Shown here piece after piece: positions 32,764 to 41,322 of a stretch of 45,405 bases of DNA (positions are counted from its first letter, which is position 1; every line of letters starts with the position of its first letter). The notes below the pieces were generated by a model. That model was not told the origin of the DNA, did no database searches, and saw nothing but the letters and a program-made list of their open reading frames with translations. The position numbers were made by a program, and so were the translations under genes. Source of the stretch: Corynebacterium sp. HMSC08A12. Lineage in GTDB: Bacteria; Actinomycetota; Actinomycetes; Mycobacteriales; Mycobacteriaceae. The stretch is from the NCBI RefSeq assembly GCF_001807485.1, contig NZ_KV789165.1:1-45405 (forward strand), given 5' to 3'.

Positions 32764-33648
32764 TTACCTTTCGACGCCAGATTGTCCGCCAGCGGGCTTA
32801 TCCTTAGCGCTGGAATTTCCGGGGGTGGTCACGTCGATGGTCTTGTTGCCCACGAGCATTCCGCCGTCGACTACGAGGTTCTCACCGGTGAGCCAGGAGC
32901 TGGTGGGTGCGGCCAGGAAGGCGATGGCATCGGCGATGTCCTCTGGCTCGCCGATGCGGCCAGCGGGGATCAGGGTGGAGGTGGAGTCTTCGTTCTCCTT
33001 CCACAGCGCCTCCGAGAGCTTGGTGCGGACCACGCCGGGGGAGATGCTGTTTACGCGGATGCGTGGCGCCAGTTCGCGGGCCATCTGCTTGGTCAGGTGC
33101 AGCAGGGCGGCCTTGGAGGCGTTGTACACGCCGATGTAGTCCTCCATGGACAGGGCACCGATGCTGGAGACGTTCACGACCGCGCCGGCGGGGCCGCGGT
33201 CAGCGGTGTCAGTGCCGGCAGCCTTACCGAGGCCTGCCTCGATGGCGGCACTGGTCCAGATGACTGGCCCGATGGTGTTGATCTGGAAAACCTTCGTCAT
33301 GATTTCCGCGGACTGCTTGTGCACGGGGCCGAAGGCGGGGTTCGTGCCCGCGTTGTTGATGAGTACATCTAGACGACCGAATTCCTCGACCGCTTGGGTG
33401 CAGGCCTTCTTCGCTGCCTCCGGGTCCGCAACGTGGGCGGCGATGCCGATCACGCGACCCGCGTCCGGGTTTTGCTCTCGGGCGGCTGCCTGCAGTTCCT
33501 CGGCGGCAGGGACGACGGTCTCTGGCTTGCGGCCGGTGATGACCACGTTCGCGCCACTGGCTGCGAGCTGTAGTGCGGTGGCGTGCCCGATGCCTCGGGT
33601 GCCGCCGGTGACGATGGCGGTCAGCCCGGCGTAGTCGTATTTACTCAT
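32764..33648 (-). CDS. SDR-family dehydrogenase, first gene of acyl-CoA operon
   Basis: 294 residues, classical NAD(P)-binding [11 protein letters not shown] near residue 15, NNAGTNP, the catalytic Ser in [15 protein letters not shown] (Tyr and Lys) and [10 protein letters not shown] follow the family order. The C-terminal tail beyond the core (about 30 residues, Gly/Lys/Ser-rich) looks disordered. In this operon a 3-hydroxyacyl or related dehydrogenase activity is likely. Start ATG at 33648, with AAGG upstream. It is followed after 4 bp by the acyl-CoA dehydrogenase gene. Confidence 0.85.
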   Translation of the reverse strand: MSKYDYAGLTAIVTGGTRGIGHATALQLAASGANVVITGRKPETVVPAAEELQAAAREQNPDAGRVIGIAAHVADPEAAKKACTQAVEEFGRLDVLINNAGTNPAFGPVHKQSAEIMTKVFQINTIGPVIWTSAAIEAGLGKAAGTDTADRGPAGAVVNVSSIGALSMEDYIGVYNASKAALLHLTKQMARELAPRIRVNSISPGVVRTKLSEALWKENEDSTSTLIPAGRIGEPEDIADAIAFLAAPTSSWLTGENLVVDGGMLVGNKTIDVTTPGNSSAKDKPAGGQSGVER

Positions 33649-33719
33649 TCAAGGGTCCTTAGCGGGTGTTGGGTACGAAAGTTGGGTACGGGATTTGAGT
33701 AGGGATGCTGGGATTGAGT

Positions 33720-33735
33720 TGTGACTCGCATCATA
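33720..33735. promoter_or_regulatory. GlxR-like site before the SDR/ACAD/kinase operon
   Basis: TGTGA-CTCGCA-TCATA matches the CRP/GlxR consensus at nine of ten half-site positions. It lies 72 bp before the SDR start, in the divergent gap to the histidine phosphatase gene. Control of the acyl-CoA operon by carbon status would fit. Confidence 0.5.
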
Positions 33736-33839
33736 AGCGGGTGGCGGGCTGCAAAAATGAAGGATCGCAAAACTAAAGAAATTCGGGTGTAAGTGAGGGA
33801 GACTGGCCTGAGGCTTAGAAAAGTTTGGAGTTCTAAAAA

Positions 33840-34682
33840 ATGGGGATTTTGTACCTGGTGCGCCATGGGCAGGCGAACTCTGGAGGCCTGCACACCAGCG
33901 ATGTCGCAGACGGCGCGATGGAGGAAACCTACGACCGTCTGACACCCCTCGGGCACGAGCAAGCCGCGGCGACCGGGCGTAGCTTGGCCGCGCGTATCGG
34001 TGGGGGCGGCGGGGGAGCGGCGGAAGAAGGCGCGGCACGGGTTAGCGCAGCGCGGGAGGGCGCAGCGCAGGAGAGCACCGCAGGCGAGAGCGCAGCGCAG
34101 CCGGTGGTGTTGTCCGGCCCGCTCGGTCGGCAGCTCAGCACAGCGGAAGGTGTTCATGCGGAACTGGAGGCCGCGGGTCTGGAACCGCAGGCCATCCGCA
34201 TTGTGGAGCAGTGGCGCGAGTTTAGCTCCGACGATGTGCTAGCCCCCTACTTCCGCGCCCACCCGGACAAGCTCGCAGAGATCCGCCGGGCCTACGAAGC
34301 CGCGCGCGATAACCCCCGAGGAATGAAGGAGCACAACCGTCTGCTCGGCCGCGCCATCGACGCCGCCCTGCGCGAGTGGCGCTCCACCCCGGCATTCGAC
34401 TCTTTTGCCGCGCAGGTCAGGCAGGGTTTTTCGGACGCCACCTCACTTGCCGCGGGCGATCAACCAGTCGTGGTGGTTACCTCTGGCGGGCCGATCTCCA
34501 TGTGCGCGGCTGAGCTCATCGGCGCCGACTGGACGCGGCTGATCAACAACATCTTCACCGCCTCGGTGAGCGTGTTTAGCGTCCGGAGTGCAGGCAAAGC
34601 CCAGCTGCTGAGCTTCAATGAACACGCGCACCTGGACATTCCGGACGCATCGGGGAGCCGCCCGCTGCGCCGCTATCGTTAG
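33840..34682 (+). CDS. Histidine phosphatase-superfamily protein
   Basis: 280 residues of the phosphoglycerate mutase-like fold. The nucleophile motif is LVRHGQANSG (RHG at residues 8-10), and the second catalytic histidine region is altered to VTSGGPISMCAAELIG, a form seen in many actinobacterial members. SGPLGRQLSTAEGV corresponds to the SxLxRAxxTA motif. A long Ala/Gly/Glu-rich insert (about residues 52-85) lies between them, coded by repetitive GCGCAGCGCGGG-like DNA. Substrate unknown. It has GGAG about 10 nt before the ATG. Confidence 0.8.
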   Translation: MGILYLVRHGQANSGGLHTSDVADGAMEETYDRLTPLGHEQAAATGRSLAARIGGGGGGAAEEGAARVSAAREGAAQESTAGESAAQPVVLSGPLGRQLSTAEGVHAELEAAGLEPQAIRIVEQWREFSSDDVLAPYFRAHPDKLAEIRRAYEAARDNPRGMKEHNRLLGRAIDAALREWRSTPAFDSFAAQVRQGFSDATSLAAGDQPVVVVTSGGPISMCAAELIGADWTRLINNIFTASVSVFSVRSAGKAQLLSFNEHAHLDIPDASGSRPLRRYR

Positions 34683-34686
34683 AGAT

Positions 34687-34710
34687 GGCGCCGGCTAGGG
34701 GGCGCCGGGT
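34687..34710 (+). terminator. Possible terminator after histidine phosphatase gene
   Basis: GGCGCC at 34687-34692 and GGCGCC at 34701-34706 can pair around an 8-nt loop, followed by GGGTTT. The T-run is short, so termination efficiency is uncertain. Confidence 0.35.
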
Positions 34711-34715
34711 TTGCC

Positions 34716-35438
34716 TTATAGCTCCCCGGGTTTCGTGTCCTCCATGCCGACCATGCGGAAAGTCATGAGGCTCAGAGTCTTGATCGTGCGCTCTATGATC
34801 TCGTCACGGTTTTCATCTGTGACCTCGTAGAAGCCCTGAACAAAGGTGGCATGGCAGAAGCGGGTGAACATCGCAGCAATGGCAGCAGCGGTGTACTCCA
34901 CGTCCTCCAGCGGCGGGATCATGTTTTTGGCAATCATCGCCTCCAGCATTCGGCGATTGCGGCCAACCATCTGCTTAGCGATCTGCATCTGCCGATCTGC
35001 AAGTTCGGGGGTGAACTGGGAAGACTGGGCAACCAGGTTCATAGCACCCGCATTATTTGCGTAGAAGCGCACGAACTCCCGGTTGCTGTGAATCACCGTA
35101 GCGCGGGCGTCATCAATGCTCAGCAAGCTGTCGTCGAGTGTGGGGTTTAGGTCCTTTTCCACACTTGCCAACACGTTCATCAGAAGGTCCTGGCGGTCCT
35201 CGAAATACGTGTAGAGGGTGCCGACGGAACAGCCGGCCTCCTCCGCGATCTTCGTCAGCTTAGTGTGGTGGTAGCCGTCGGTGGTGAACACCTTGCGGGC
35301 GGCGTCCAGAATGTCTGCGCGACGGGCCGCAGCTTTCGGAGAGAGTGATTCGTTTGAGTGAGTAGCTGCGGTGCCGCGTGGGTAGTTGTTTGAAGCTTTT
35401 TGCCAGCTTCCGTAGTCGTGCACCATAAGCTTCATCAT
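34716..35438 (-). CDS. TetR-family transcriptional regulator
   Basis: 240 residues. The N-terminal helix-turn-helix domain (about residues 38-85) reads RRADILDAARKVFTTDGYHHTKLTKIAEEAGCSVGTLYTYFEDRQDLL, the standard TetR DNA-binding pattern; the C-terminal ligand-binding part is unique. The start could be 35438, 35435 or 35426 (three Met codons in a row of five residues). It lies next to the acyl-CoA operon and is divergent from the nucleoside hydrolase, so either may be its target. Many corynebacterial TetR regulators near fad genes respond to acyl-CoA; that is inference here. Confidence 0.88.
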   Translation of the reverse strand: MMKLMVHDYGSWQKASNNYPRGTAATHSNESLSPKAAARRADILDAARKVFTTDGYHHTKLTKIAEEAGCSVGTLYTYFEDRQDLLMNVLASVEKDLNPTLDDSLLSIDDARATVIHSNREFVRFYANNAGAMNLVAQSSQFTPELADRQMQIAKQMVGRNRRMLEAMIAKNMIPPLEDVEYTAAAIAAMFTRFCHATFVQGFYEVTDENRDEIIERTIKTLSLMTFRMVGMEDTKPGEL

Positions 35439-35517
35439 ATAAGACCTAAACCCTATTAACTAAACAATAATGAAGGTTTTTCGGACTTCAGTGATTCAAA
35501 GTTTACAGTCGACCGGA

Positions 35518-36648
35518 ATGCAGAAGCCGCGCGTTGTCGCGGATGTGGATACGGGGATCGACGACAGTCTGGCGCTGATTTATTTGGCCGGGCTGCATTC
35601 TGCCGGGGAAATTGATTTAGTGGTGACGACCAGCGCGGGGAATACGACCGCGGGGCAGGCAGCGGTGAATTCCGCGGAGGTTCTGCGGCTGGCCGGGGCG
35701 GCGGGGGTGCCCGTGGTGGCGGGGGCGCGGGCGCCGCTGAAAGTTCCATTGACGACTACTCCGGAAACGCACGGAGAAAGAGGTTTAGGCTATTACTCGC
35801 CTCTGGATGGGGGTGGTTTGGCGGGCGCAGCGGGCGATGCGGATGGTTCGGGCTCAGCGGGCGATGCGCGGGCAGCAGTGGAGTTGTGGCGCGGAGCCTC
35901 GCACATCCTGATTGCCGGCCCGGCTACGAACCTCGCCTGGGCGCTGCGGCACGCGCCGGAGGCTGTGGGTGGTGCGGCTGGGAGTGGCGCGACTGGAAGC
36001 GGCACGGCTGGGGCCGAGGTCACCCTGATGACCGGTGCCTTTAACTACCCCGGGAACACCACGCCTACGGCCGAGTGGAATGCCTGGGTCGACCCCCACG
36101 CGCTGAAGGAGGTCTTCGCCGCTCCCGCCTCTACCCCTGCGTCCGCCGATGCTCCCGCCGCCACCCGCCAGCGGCCGACGATTTGCCCGCTCAACGTCAC
36201 CGAGCAAGTCCTGCTCTATCCCGAACGTTTGCGCAGGTGGCAGCAAGCGCTGCGCCCCACGCGCCCAGAGCTGGCGACCCTCCTCGGCGACGCCCTCCGC
36301 TTCTACTTCGAATTCCACCAGTCGGTCGGCGTGGGCTATTGCGCGCAGATCCACGACCTCGCCGCGGCCATGGTGATGTTGCGGCGCGTTCCTTGTTCTT
36401 TTTATGACGCCACCGTGGACGTCGAAGCCGACTCTCCCCTCATGCGCGGCACCACCGTGGCTGACCGGGTTGCGGAGGTTTCCGCCGGTGAAGGGGCTGC
36501 GACCAGCGGGGCAGCGGAGGCGCGCGGTGCGTATTGGGATCGCCCGGCGAATGCCCGGATTCTCGAGTCTCTGAACCCGGCCGATGTGTTCGCGGAGTTC
36601 GAGCGGGTAGTGTGCGGGCGGCATTTAGAGGGCTGTAGCCAGGGCTAG
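35518..36648 (+). CDS. Nucleoside hydrolase-like protein
   Basis: 376 residues. The family signature DVDTGIDDSLAL lies at the N terminus (residues about 9-20, calcium-binding Asp cluster), followed by TTSAGNTTAGQAAVNSAEVL, a TGAFNYPGNTTPTAEWNAWVDPHA segment and the C-terminal YDATVDVEAD. These enzymes release the base from ribonucleosides. The protein is longer than the usual 310 residues because of Gly/Ala-rich inserts (GGGLAGAAGDADGSGSAG and GAAGSGATGSGTAG). I chose the ATG at 35518, directly before the Asp motif; ATG at 35470 is possible. Purine or pyrimidine specificity is not readable. Confidence 0.82.
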   Translation: MQKPRVVADVDTGIDDSLALIYLAGLHSAGEIDLVVTTSAGNTTAGQAAVNSAEVLRLAGAAGVPVVAGARAPLKVPLTTTPETHGERGLGYYSPLDGGGLAGAAGDADGSGSAGDARAAVELWRGASHILIAGPATNLAWALRHAPEAVGGAAGSGATGSGTAGAEVTLMTGAFNYPGNTTPTAEWNAWVDPHALKEVFAAPASTPASADAPAATRQRPTICPLNVTEQVLLYPERLRRWQQALRPTRPELATLLGDALRFYFEFHQSVGVGYCAQIHDLAAAMVMLRRVPCSFYDATVDVEADSPLMRGTTVADRVAEVSAGEGAATSGAAEARGAYWDRPANARILESLNPADVFAEFERVVCGRHLEGCSQG

Positions 36649-36678
36649 AAGGCCGGTAATCAAGGGCTTTGAGGGGGT

Positions 36679-36804
36679 AAATGTCGTTAGAACGGGAATG
36701 CGTTAAGGGCAATAATTTGCATTAGTCTAAACCCGCAGGTCAGAGCGTTTTAAATTTTCCGGCTCCGCGCTGAGCGCCTACGTATTCCCGTTTTAGCGAC
36801 ATTT
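36679..36804 (-). repeat. TIR element, copy 3 (opposite orientation)
   Basis: About 126 bp after the nucleoside hydrolase gene. Arms at the left (from 36680, ATGTCGTTAGAACGGG) and at the right (ending TAGCGACATTT) pair with three imperfect positions that are all G-T if the plus strand is the RNA. The interior carries GCAGGTCAGAGCG, the reverse complement of the CGCTCTGACCTGC word of copies 1 and 2, so this copy lies in the opposite orientation. The small internal hairpin is not clear here. Confidence 0.85.
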
Positions 36805-36881
36805 GGGTGACATTTGGCGGAGGATGGGTGCTTTTCGGCGCTGAAGGGGGACTATTTGGCGGGTGAATGGCCTGGAAATGC

Positions 36882-36924
36882 AAAAGCGCCGCGCCGGGAC
36901 TTCGAAAAGTCTCCGACGCGGCGC
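36882..36924 (-). terminator. Rho-independent terminator of metE
   Basis: Read on the minus strand: GCGCCGCG, an inner imperfect GGAGACTT...AAGTCCC, then CGCGGCGC and TTTT. The outer 8-bp GC stem (36886-36893 with 36917-36924) followed by the T-run at 36885-36882 is a classical terminator, 70 bp after the metE stop codon. Between it and metE lie two AGCTAACCAG-type direct repeats. Confidence 0.85.
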
Positions 36925-36993
36925 AGCTAACCAGTGGCCAGGTAGCTGAAGTGGCCAGCTAACCAGCGGCCAGCCTGCGGGCGCTAGACGAAA

Positions 36994-39312
36994 CTAGACG
37001 CGCTCACGGGCCTTCTTAGCGGCAGACACCAGAACCTCCAAGGAGGCAGTGGTCTCTTCCCATCCGCGGGTCTTCAGGCCACAGTCCGGGTTAACCCACA
37101 GCAGGGAGGGGTCCACGGAATCCAGGGCGGCGGACAGCAGGTCGTCGACCTCCTGCTGCTTCGGCACGCGCGGGGAGTGGATGTCCCATACACCCGGGCC
37201 AACGCCCAGCTCGTAGCCCTCGTCCTTCAGCGCAGCCAGAACCTGCATGCCGTTGCGGGCGGCCTCGATGGAGGTCACGTCGGCGTCCAGGTTGGAGACC
37301 GTGTCGATCAGCTCGTTGAACTCGGAGTAGCACATGTGGGTGTGGATCTGCACCTTGTTCTCCGCGCCGGAGGTAGCCAGGCGGAAGGAGCCAACGGCCC
37401 ACTTCAGGTAGTCCGGCTGCTGCTCCTTGCGCAGTGGCAGCAGCTCGCGGATAGCGGGCTCGTCCACCTGCACCACGCGAGCGCCAGCGGCGATCAAGTC
37501 GTCGATCTCGTCGCGCAGAGCCAGAGCAACCTGGTCGGCGGTCTCGCCCAGCGGCTGGTCGTCACGCACGAAGGACCAAGCCAGCATGGTCACCGGGCCG
37601 GTCAGCATGCCCTTGACCGGCTTGTCGGTCAGGTCAGCTGCAACCTTGTACCAGTCGACGGTCATGGCGTGCGGGCGGGAAACGTCACCGAAGATGATCG
37701 GCGGGCGCACGCAGCGGGAGCCGTAGGACTGCACCCAAGCGTGCTCGGTGGATAGGTAGCCGTCCAGCTGCTCGGAGAAGTACTGCACCATGTCGTTACG
37801 CTCCGGCTCGCCGTGCACCAGCACGTCCAGGCCCAGCTCTTCCTGGCGCTTGATAACGTCCGCGACCTCGTCCTTCATCGCCTGGGTGTAGGCTGCGTCG
37901 TCGATCTCGCCCTTGCGGTGCTTCGCACGCGCCTGGCGGATCTCCGTGGTCTGCGGGAAGGAGCCGATGGTGGTGGTCGGTAGCGGCGGCAGGTTCAGCT
38001 CTGCCTTCTGTGCCTCGCGGCGGGCCTCGATGGAGTCGCGGCGACGGTCGGCGTCGGTTACGGCATCCTGGCGCTCGCGCACGGCGGCGTTGTGGGTCAG
38101 GGTGGAGTTCTTGCGGTCCTCGATGGCCTCGCGGGTCTCGGCGAACAGCTGCTCGTCGGCCTCGGTCTGCTCGCCGCGCAGGGCGCGGGACAGGGCTGCG
38201 ACCTCGCGGATCTTCTCGGAACCGAAGGCCAGCCACTTCTGCACCTCGGCGTTCAGGTTCTGCTCGCGCTGCAGGGAGTAAGGCACGTGCAGCAGGGAGC
38301 AGCTCGTGGAGACGGCAACCGGGCCGCGCTCCTTCAGGCCCTGCAGGGTCTTCAGCGCTGCGTCCAGGTCGGTGCGCCAGACATTGTGGCCATCCACAAC
38401 ACCCGCAGCCAGCAGCTCCTTGCCGTTCCAGGCGGGCAGCTCGGCAGCGGCAGCGCCACCGGTGACCAGGTCCACGCCGAAGGCAGCCACACCGGAGCCG
38501 CTCAGCAGCTCGATGGCTGCGTTGCCGTCGCCGAAGTAGGTCTGGATAAGGAGGTTGACGCCCTCATCGCCAGCGCCCGCAGCCTCAACCAGTTTCTCGT
38601 AGCCAGCGCGGGTGTGCTTCAGCAGATCCTCGTTGGCGGCCGCATCAGCGTAAGCGAAGTCGGTGACCAGGATCGGCTCGTCGAACTGCACCCACTTCAC
38701 GCCGCGATCTGCGATGCGCTTGAGCAAGCGGGAGTAGGCGTCAAAAATTTCCTCGAGGTGAGCGAAGGCATCAGAACCATCGACGGTGCGGGACAGCGCC
38801 AGGTACGTCAGCGGGCCAACCAGCACCGGACGAACGGCCTCGCCTGCGCGGGTGACCTGGTCGCGGATGTCCTCGAGGAATGCGGAATCGTCCAGCTCTA
38901 CGCGGGAGTCCTTGGATAGCTCCGGGACGATGTAGTGGTAGTTCGTGTCGAACCACTTCGTCATTGCGGAGGCCGGCAGCTCCTTGGTGCCGCGGGCGGC
39001 GGCGAAGTAGCGGTCGATGAAGCGCGGCAGGCCGTCGTTGTCGTGGTCCGCGATGTCGGCGACGCGCTCGGGCAGCAGGCCCAGCAGGGCGGTGGTGTCC
39101 AGCACTGCGTCGTAGAAAGAGCGGCCGGAGAACGCTGCGGAATCCAGGCCAGCGGCCAGCAGCTCGTCGGTGTAGTCATTGACCAGGCGAGTTGCGGTGG
39201 TTGCCAGGTTGCGGCCGGTGGAGTTATCGCGCCAGTATCCCTCGAGAGCCTTCTTTAGCTCGCGGTCGGGTCCGATGCGCGGTACCCCGGCGACGGTTGC
39301 GTTGAAAGTCAT
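36994..39312 (-). CDS. metE: Cobalamin-independent methionine synthase
   Basis: Transfers the methyl group of 5-methyltetrahydropteroyl-triglutamate to homocysteine. 772 residues, full-length two-barrel enzyme. The catalytic zinc ligands are present in IHTHMCYSEF (near residue 655) and VNPDCGLKTRGW (near 743), with the N-terminal GVPRIGPDRELKKALEGYW and the central LPTTTIGSFPQTTEIR typical of the family. AGGAAAG sets the ATG at 39312; a longer frame upstream has no support. It has its own promoter with an McbR-like site and a terminator. The stop codon lies in a CGTCTAG-TTT-CGTCTAG repeat. Confidence 0.97.
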   Translation of the reverse strand: MTFNATVAGVPRIGPDRELKKALEGYWRDNSTGRNLATTATRLVNDYTDELLAAGLDSAAFSGRSFYDAVLDTTALLGLLPERVADIADHDNDGLPRFIDRYFAAARGTKELPASAMTKWFDTNYHYIVPELSKDSRVELDDSAFLEDIRDQVTRAGEAVRPVLVGPLTYLALSRTVDGSDAFAHLEEIFDAYSRLLKRIADRGVKWVQFDEPILVTDFAYADAAANEDLLKHTRAGYEKLVEAAGAGDEGVNLLIQTYFGDGNAAIELLSGSGVAAFGVDLVTGGAAAAELPAWNGKELLAAGVVDGHNVWRTDLDAALKTLQGLKERGPVAVSTSCSLLHVPYSLQREQNLNAEVQKWLAFGSEKIREVAALSRALRGEQTEADEQLFAETREAIEDRKNSTLTHNAAVRERQDAVTDADRRRDSIEARREAQKAELNLPPLPTTTIGSFPQTTEIRQARAKHRKGEIDDAAYTQAMKDEVADVIKRQEELGLDVLVHGEPERNDMVQYFSEQLDGYLSTEHAWVQSYGSRCVRPPIIFGDVSRPHAMTVDWYKVAADLTDKPVKGMLTGPVTMLAWSFVRDDQPLGETADQVALALRDEIDDLIAAGARVVQVDEPAIRELLPLRKEQQPDYLKWAVGSFRLATSGAENKVQIHTHMCYSEFNELIDTVSNLDADVTSIEAARNGMQVLAALKDEGYELGVGPGVWDIHSPRVPKQQEVDDLLSAALDSVDPSLLWVNPDCGLKTRGWEETTASLEVLVSAAKKARERV

Positions 39313-39508
39313 TGTCTTTCCTGTCTTCCTTTTCCTAGTGGCCCCGCCAAGCGGGGCTGTGTCTAGCTGTAAAGCTGTAAAGCTGTTTAGCTGTATGGAA
39401 TTCTTGCCAGTGCGGTTCCCGCGCGGGTGCGCCTTTCCCGGGGCTCCAGAAGGCGCACACAAGTGGCGAGGCAATGCCTTCGCCGGTGCGTGGGTCGCTT
39501 GCTCAACT
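39313..39508 (-). promoter_or_regulatory. Long metE leader with hairpin and tandem octamers
   Basis: From the predicted promoter to the start codon the leader is about 190 nt. It holds a hairpin GCCCCGC-CAA-GCGGGGC at 39341-39357, close to the ribosome binding site, and a run of four AGCTGT words (about 39363-39393) that repeat every 8 to 9 bp. I could not fit it to a SAM-I, SAM-IV or cobalamin riboswitch. It may still regulate translation. Confidence 0.45.
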
Positions 39509-39537
39509 ATTTAAGAATAGACAGCTTAGTCTGTCAA
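39509..39537 (-). promoter_or_regulatory. metE promoter with McbR-like operator
   Basis: On the minus strand -35 TTGACA (39537-39532) and -10 TTAAAT (39514-39509) are separated by 17 bp. Overlapping the -35, TAGAC-AGCTTA-GTCTG at 39518-39533 matches the corynebacterial McbR consensus TAGAC-N6-GTCTA with one change. McbR represses methionine and sulfur genes in C. glutamicum, so this placement is expected for metE. Confidence 0.75.
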
Positions 39538-39540
39538 CTA

Positions 39541-39775
39541 GATCACTTAATTCGGGGTTCCAGAACCCCCGCCCTCGTATCCGAAAACCCGCCGAATCGC
39601 CCCGCCTAAAGTCCTGCGATTTGTGCATCGGGTCCGCAGGCTGTAAGCATTTAAACGACATCAAAACCACTGGCCATGCGGGGTGATTCGCGGGCGGAAC
39701 GTCGAGGTGACATAGACGTTGTGCCCAGCCCGCGCTGGCCTGTGTGAAGACTTCCGAAATTTGAGGTTCCACCCC
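39541..39775 (+). promoter_or_regulatory. Leader of the ECF transporter genes with stem-loop
   Basis: A 12-bp hairpin (39692-39703 with 39715-39726; one G-T pair and one mismatch, 11-nt loop) lies 50 nt before the S-component start. GAGG at 39763-39766 is the ribosome binding site. I found no TPP, FMN or cobalamin riboswitch consensus. The rest of the stretch is featureless except for CCCC/GGGG-rich words. Confidence 0.4.
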
Positions 39776-40582
39776 ATGCGCCCCCTGTCACAAAAAGCCA
39801 CTTATGTACTGCTCGGTCTAGCCGCGATCATCATTGTCGCCACCTGGCTGACCCTCGTCATCTGGCAGCCCAGCGACTCCAACTACGAGTCCCTCGCAGA
39901 CTCCAAGAGTTCCACGATCGCCCTGGTCGGCTTCGTCGTCCCCGCCATCCTCGCACTGATTGCCGTGATCCCGCGCCTGCCCGTGCGCACCCTGGCGCTG
40001 TTGCCGGTCGCCCTGGCCATCAACGTCATCCTCGGCCACATTATCGGCAACATGGGCCTGCCACTGCCGCTGTACCTGGATTCCATCGGCACCGTGCTGG
40101 TCGGCGCCCTGGCCGGCCCGTGGGCGGGTCTGGTCACCGGCGTGCTGTCTGCCCTGGTGTGGGGCACGTTCAACCCGACCGTTGTGGGTTTCGCTGCGGC
40201 CTATGCCTTTGTCGGCGTCTGCGCTGGCCTGCTGGGCAAGTGGTGGACGGGTGCGTATTGGAGAATCGGCTTGTCCGCGTTGCTTATTGGCTTCCTGACG
40301 GCCCTTCTTTCCGCGCCTATCGCCTCCTTCATCTTCGGCGGCACCGCAGGCACGGGCACGGGGCTGTTGGTCACTGCTTACCGGACGTTGGGCTTCGAGC
40401 CGATGACGGCCGTCTTCCTGCAGTCCTGGACCTCCGACCCGCTCGATAAGCTGATCGTGTTCACCATCATCTACCTGGTCATCCGCGCCCTGCCGCAGCG
40501 CACACGCCGCACCTTCGCACCGGTGGGCAAGGACGGCAGCGCCCCTGCCGACCACACCGCCGCAGCAGACAAGACCGCATGA
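39776..40582 (+). CDS. ECF transporter substrate-binding S component
   Basis: Membrane protein of 268 residues that captures a small substrate, probably a vitamin or precursor, for an energy-coupling-factor transporter. About six membrane segments; the family-typical stretch LPLYLDSIGTVLVGALAGPWAGLVTGVLSALVWG (about residues 98-131) resembles S components of the riboflavin/unknown type. Hydrophilic, disordered C-terminal tail. The substrate cannot be named. The ATG at 39776 is set by GAGG. It overlaps the T-component start (ATGA), so S-T-A form a co-transcribed set. Confidence 0.82.
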   Translation: MRPLSQKATYVLLGLAAIIIVATWLTLVIWQPSDSNYESLADSKSSTIALVGFVVPAILALIAVIPRLPVRTLALLPVALAINVILGHIIGNMGLPLPLYLDSIGTVLVGALAGPWAGLVTGVLSALVWGTFNPTVVGFAAAYAFVGVCAGLLGKWWTGAYWRIGLSALLIGFLTALLSAPIASFIFGGTAGTGTGLLVTAYRTLGFEPMTAVFLQSWTSDPLDKLIVFTIIYLVIRALPQRTRRTFAPVGKDGSAPADHTAAADKTA

Positions 40583-41259
40583 ACCCACTGACCTACCTCA
40601 CCCTCGCCGCCAGCGGGGTGATCTTCGTCCTCGTCGCCGATAGCCTCGCCGTGAGTGCTTTCGCGTGGGGTCTGTGCGCCCTTGTGGCTCTTTTCTTCTC
40701 GACGCCCCGTCGTCCCTTCCTGGCAGCCAACCTCTTAGGCCTACCGGCCTTCATCGGCTTCGGCCTGATGTACGCCCCCTTTGGCCAGGAGCCCGGCTGG
40801 TGGATCATCACCCGCGACGGCCTGCAGATCGCCCTCTCTCTGGGCGGCCGTTTCCTAGCCGCCACCACCATCGGCCTGACCATCGGCAGCTTCGTAAACC
40901 TCGACCAGCTGATGCGCACCGTCCAGCCGCGCCTGCCCGCCAAGCTGGTGTACGTCGTCGGCGCGACCGCCCGGCTGCTGCCGCTGGCCCGTGCCCGCTG
41001 GCTGACAATCCAGCAGGTTCGCGCCTCCCGCGGCGTGGACGTTTCCACTTTGGGGGCGAAGTGCCGCATGATCCTGCCGCTGATCGTCGGCATGGTGGAC
41101 GATGCCGCCACCCGCGCCCGCCCGCTGCAGCGCACCGGCATCGGCGAGCCCGGCCCGCGTACCGTACTGCGCCCCGTCCCGGATACTGCCCTGGACTGGG
41201 CGGTCCGCCTGCTGGCCATCGCTGCCCTGGTGGTGGGATGCTGGTGGGCAGTGCACTAG
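40579..41259 (+). CDS. ECF transporter T component
   Basis: Membrane coupling subunit (226 residues, about five or six membrane segments) that links the S component to the ATPase. The family signature appears as ARWLTIQQVRASRGVD (residues about 134-149), the ARG-containing coupling helix, and LIVGMVDDAATRARPLQRTGIGEPGPRT as the second coupling helix. The ATG overlaps the S-component stop by four bases. EcfA follows after 63 bp. Confidence 0.85.
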   Translation: MNPLTYLTLAASGVIFVLVADSLAVSAFAWGLCALVALFFSTPRRPFLAANLLGLPAFIGFGLMYAPFGQEPGWWIITRDGLQIALSLGGRFLAATTIGLTIGSFVNLDQLMRTVQPRLPAKLVYVVGATARLLPLARARWLTIQQVRASRGVDVSTLGAKCRMILPLIVGMVDDAATRARPLQRTGIGEPGPRTVLRPVPDTALDWAVRLLAIAALVVGCWWAVH

Positions 41260-41322
41260 CTGGGCTATGGGCACCAGTAAACGCAAGCACTAGCGAACGA
41301 CCAGAAAGATCCCGCGCGAACA

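Noticed and set aside
39313..39508. SAM or cobalamin riboswitch in the metE leader
   Set aside because: A few words resemble parts of a B12 box, but the order and pairing needed for a riboswitch core are absent.
39541..39775. TPP, FMN or cobalamin riboswitch before the ECF transporter
   Set aside because: None of the conserved core words of these classes could be aligned; only a simple stem-loop is visible.
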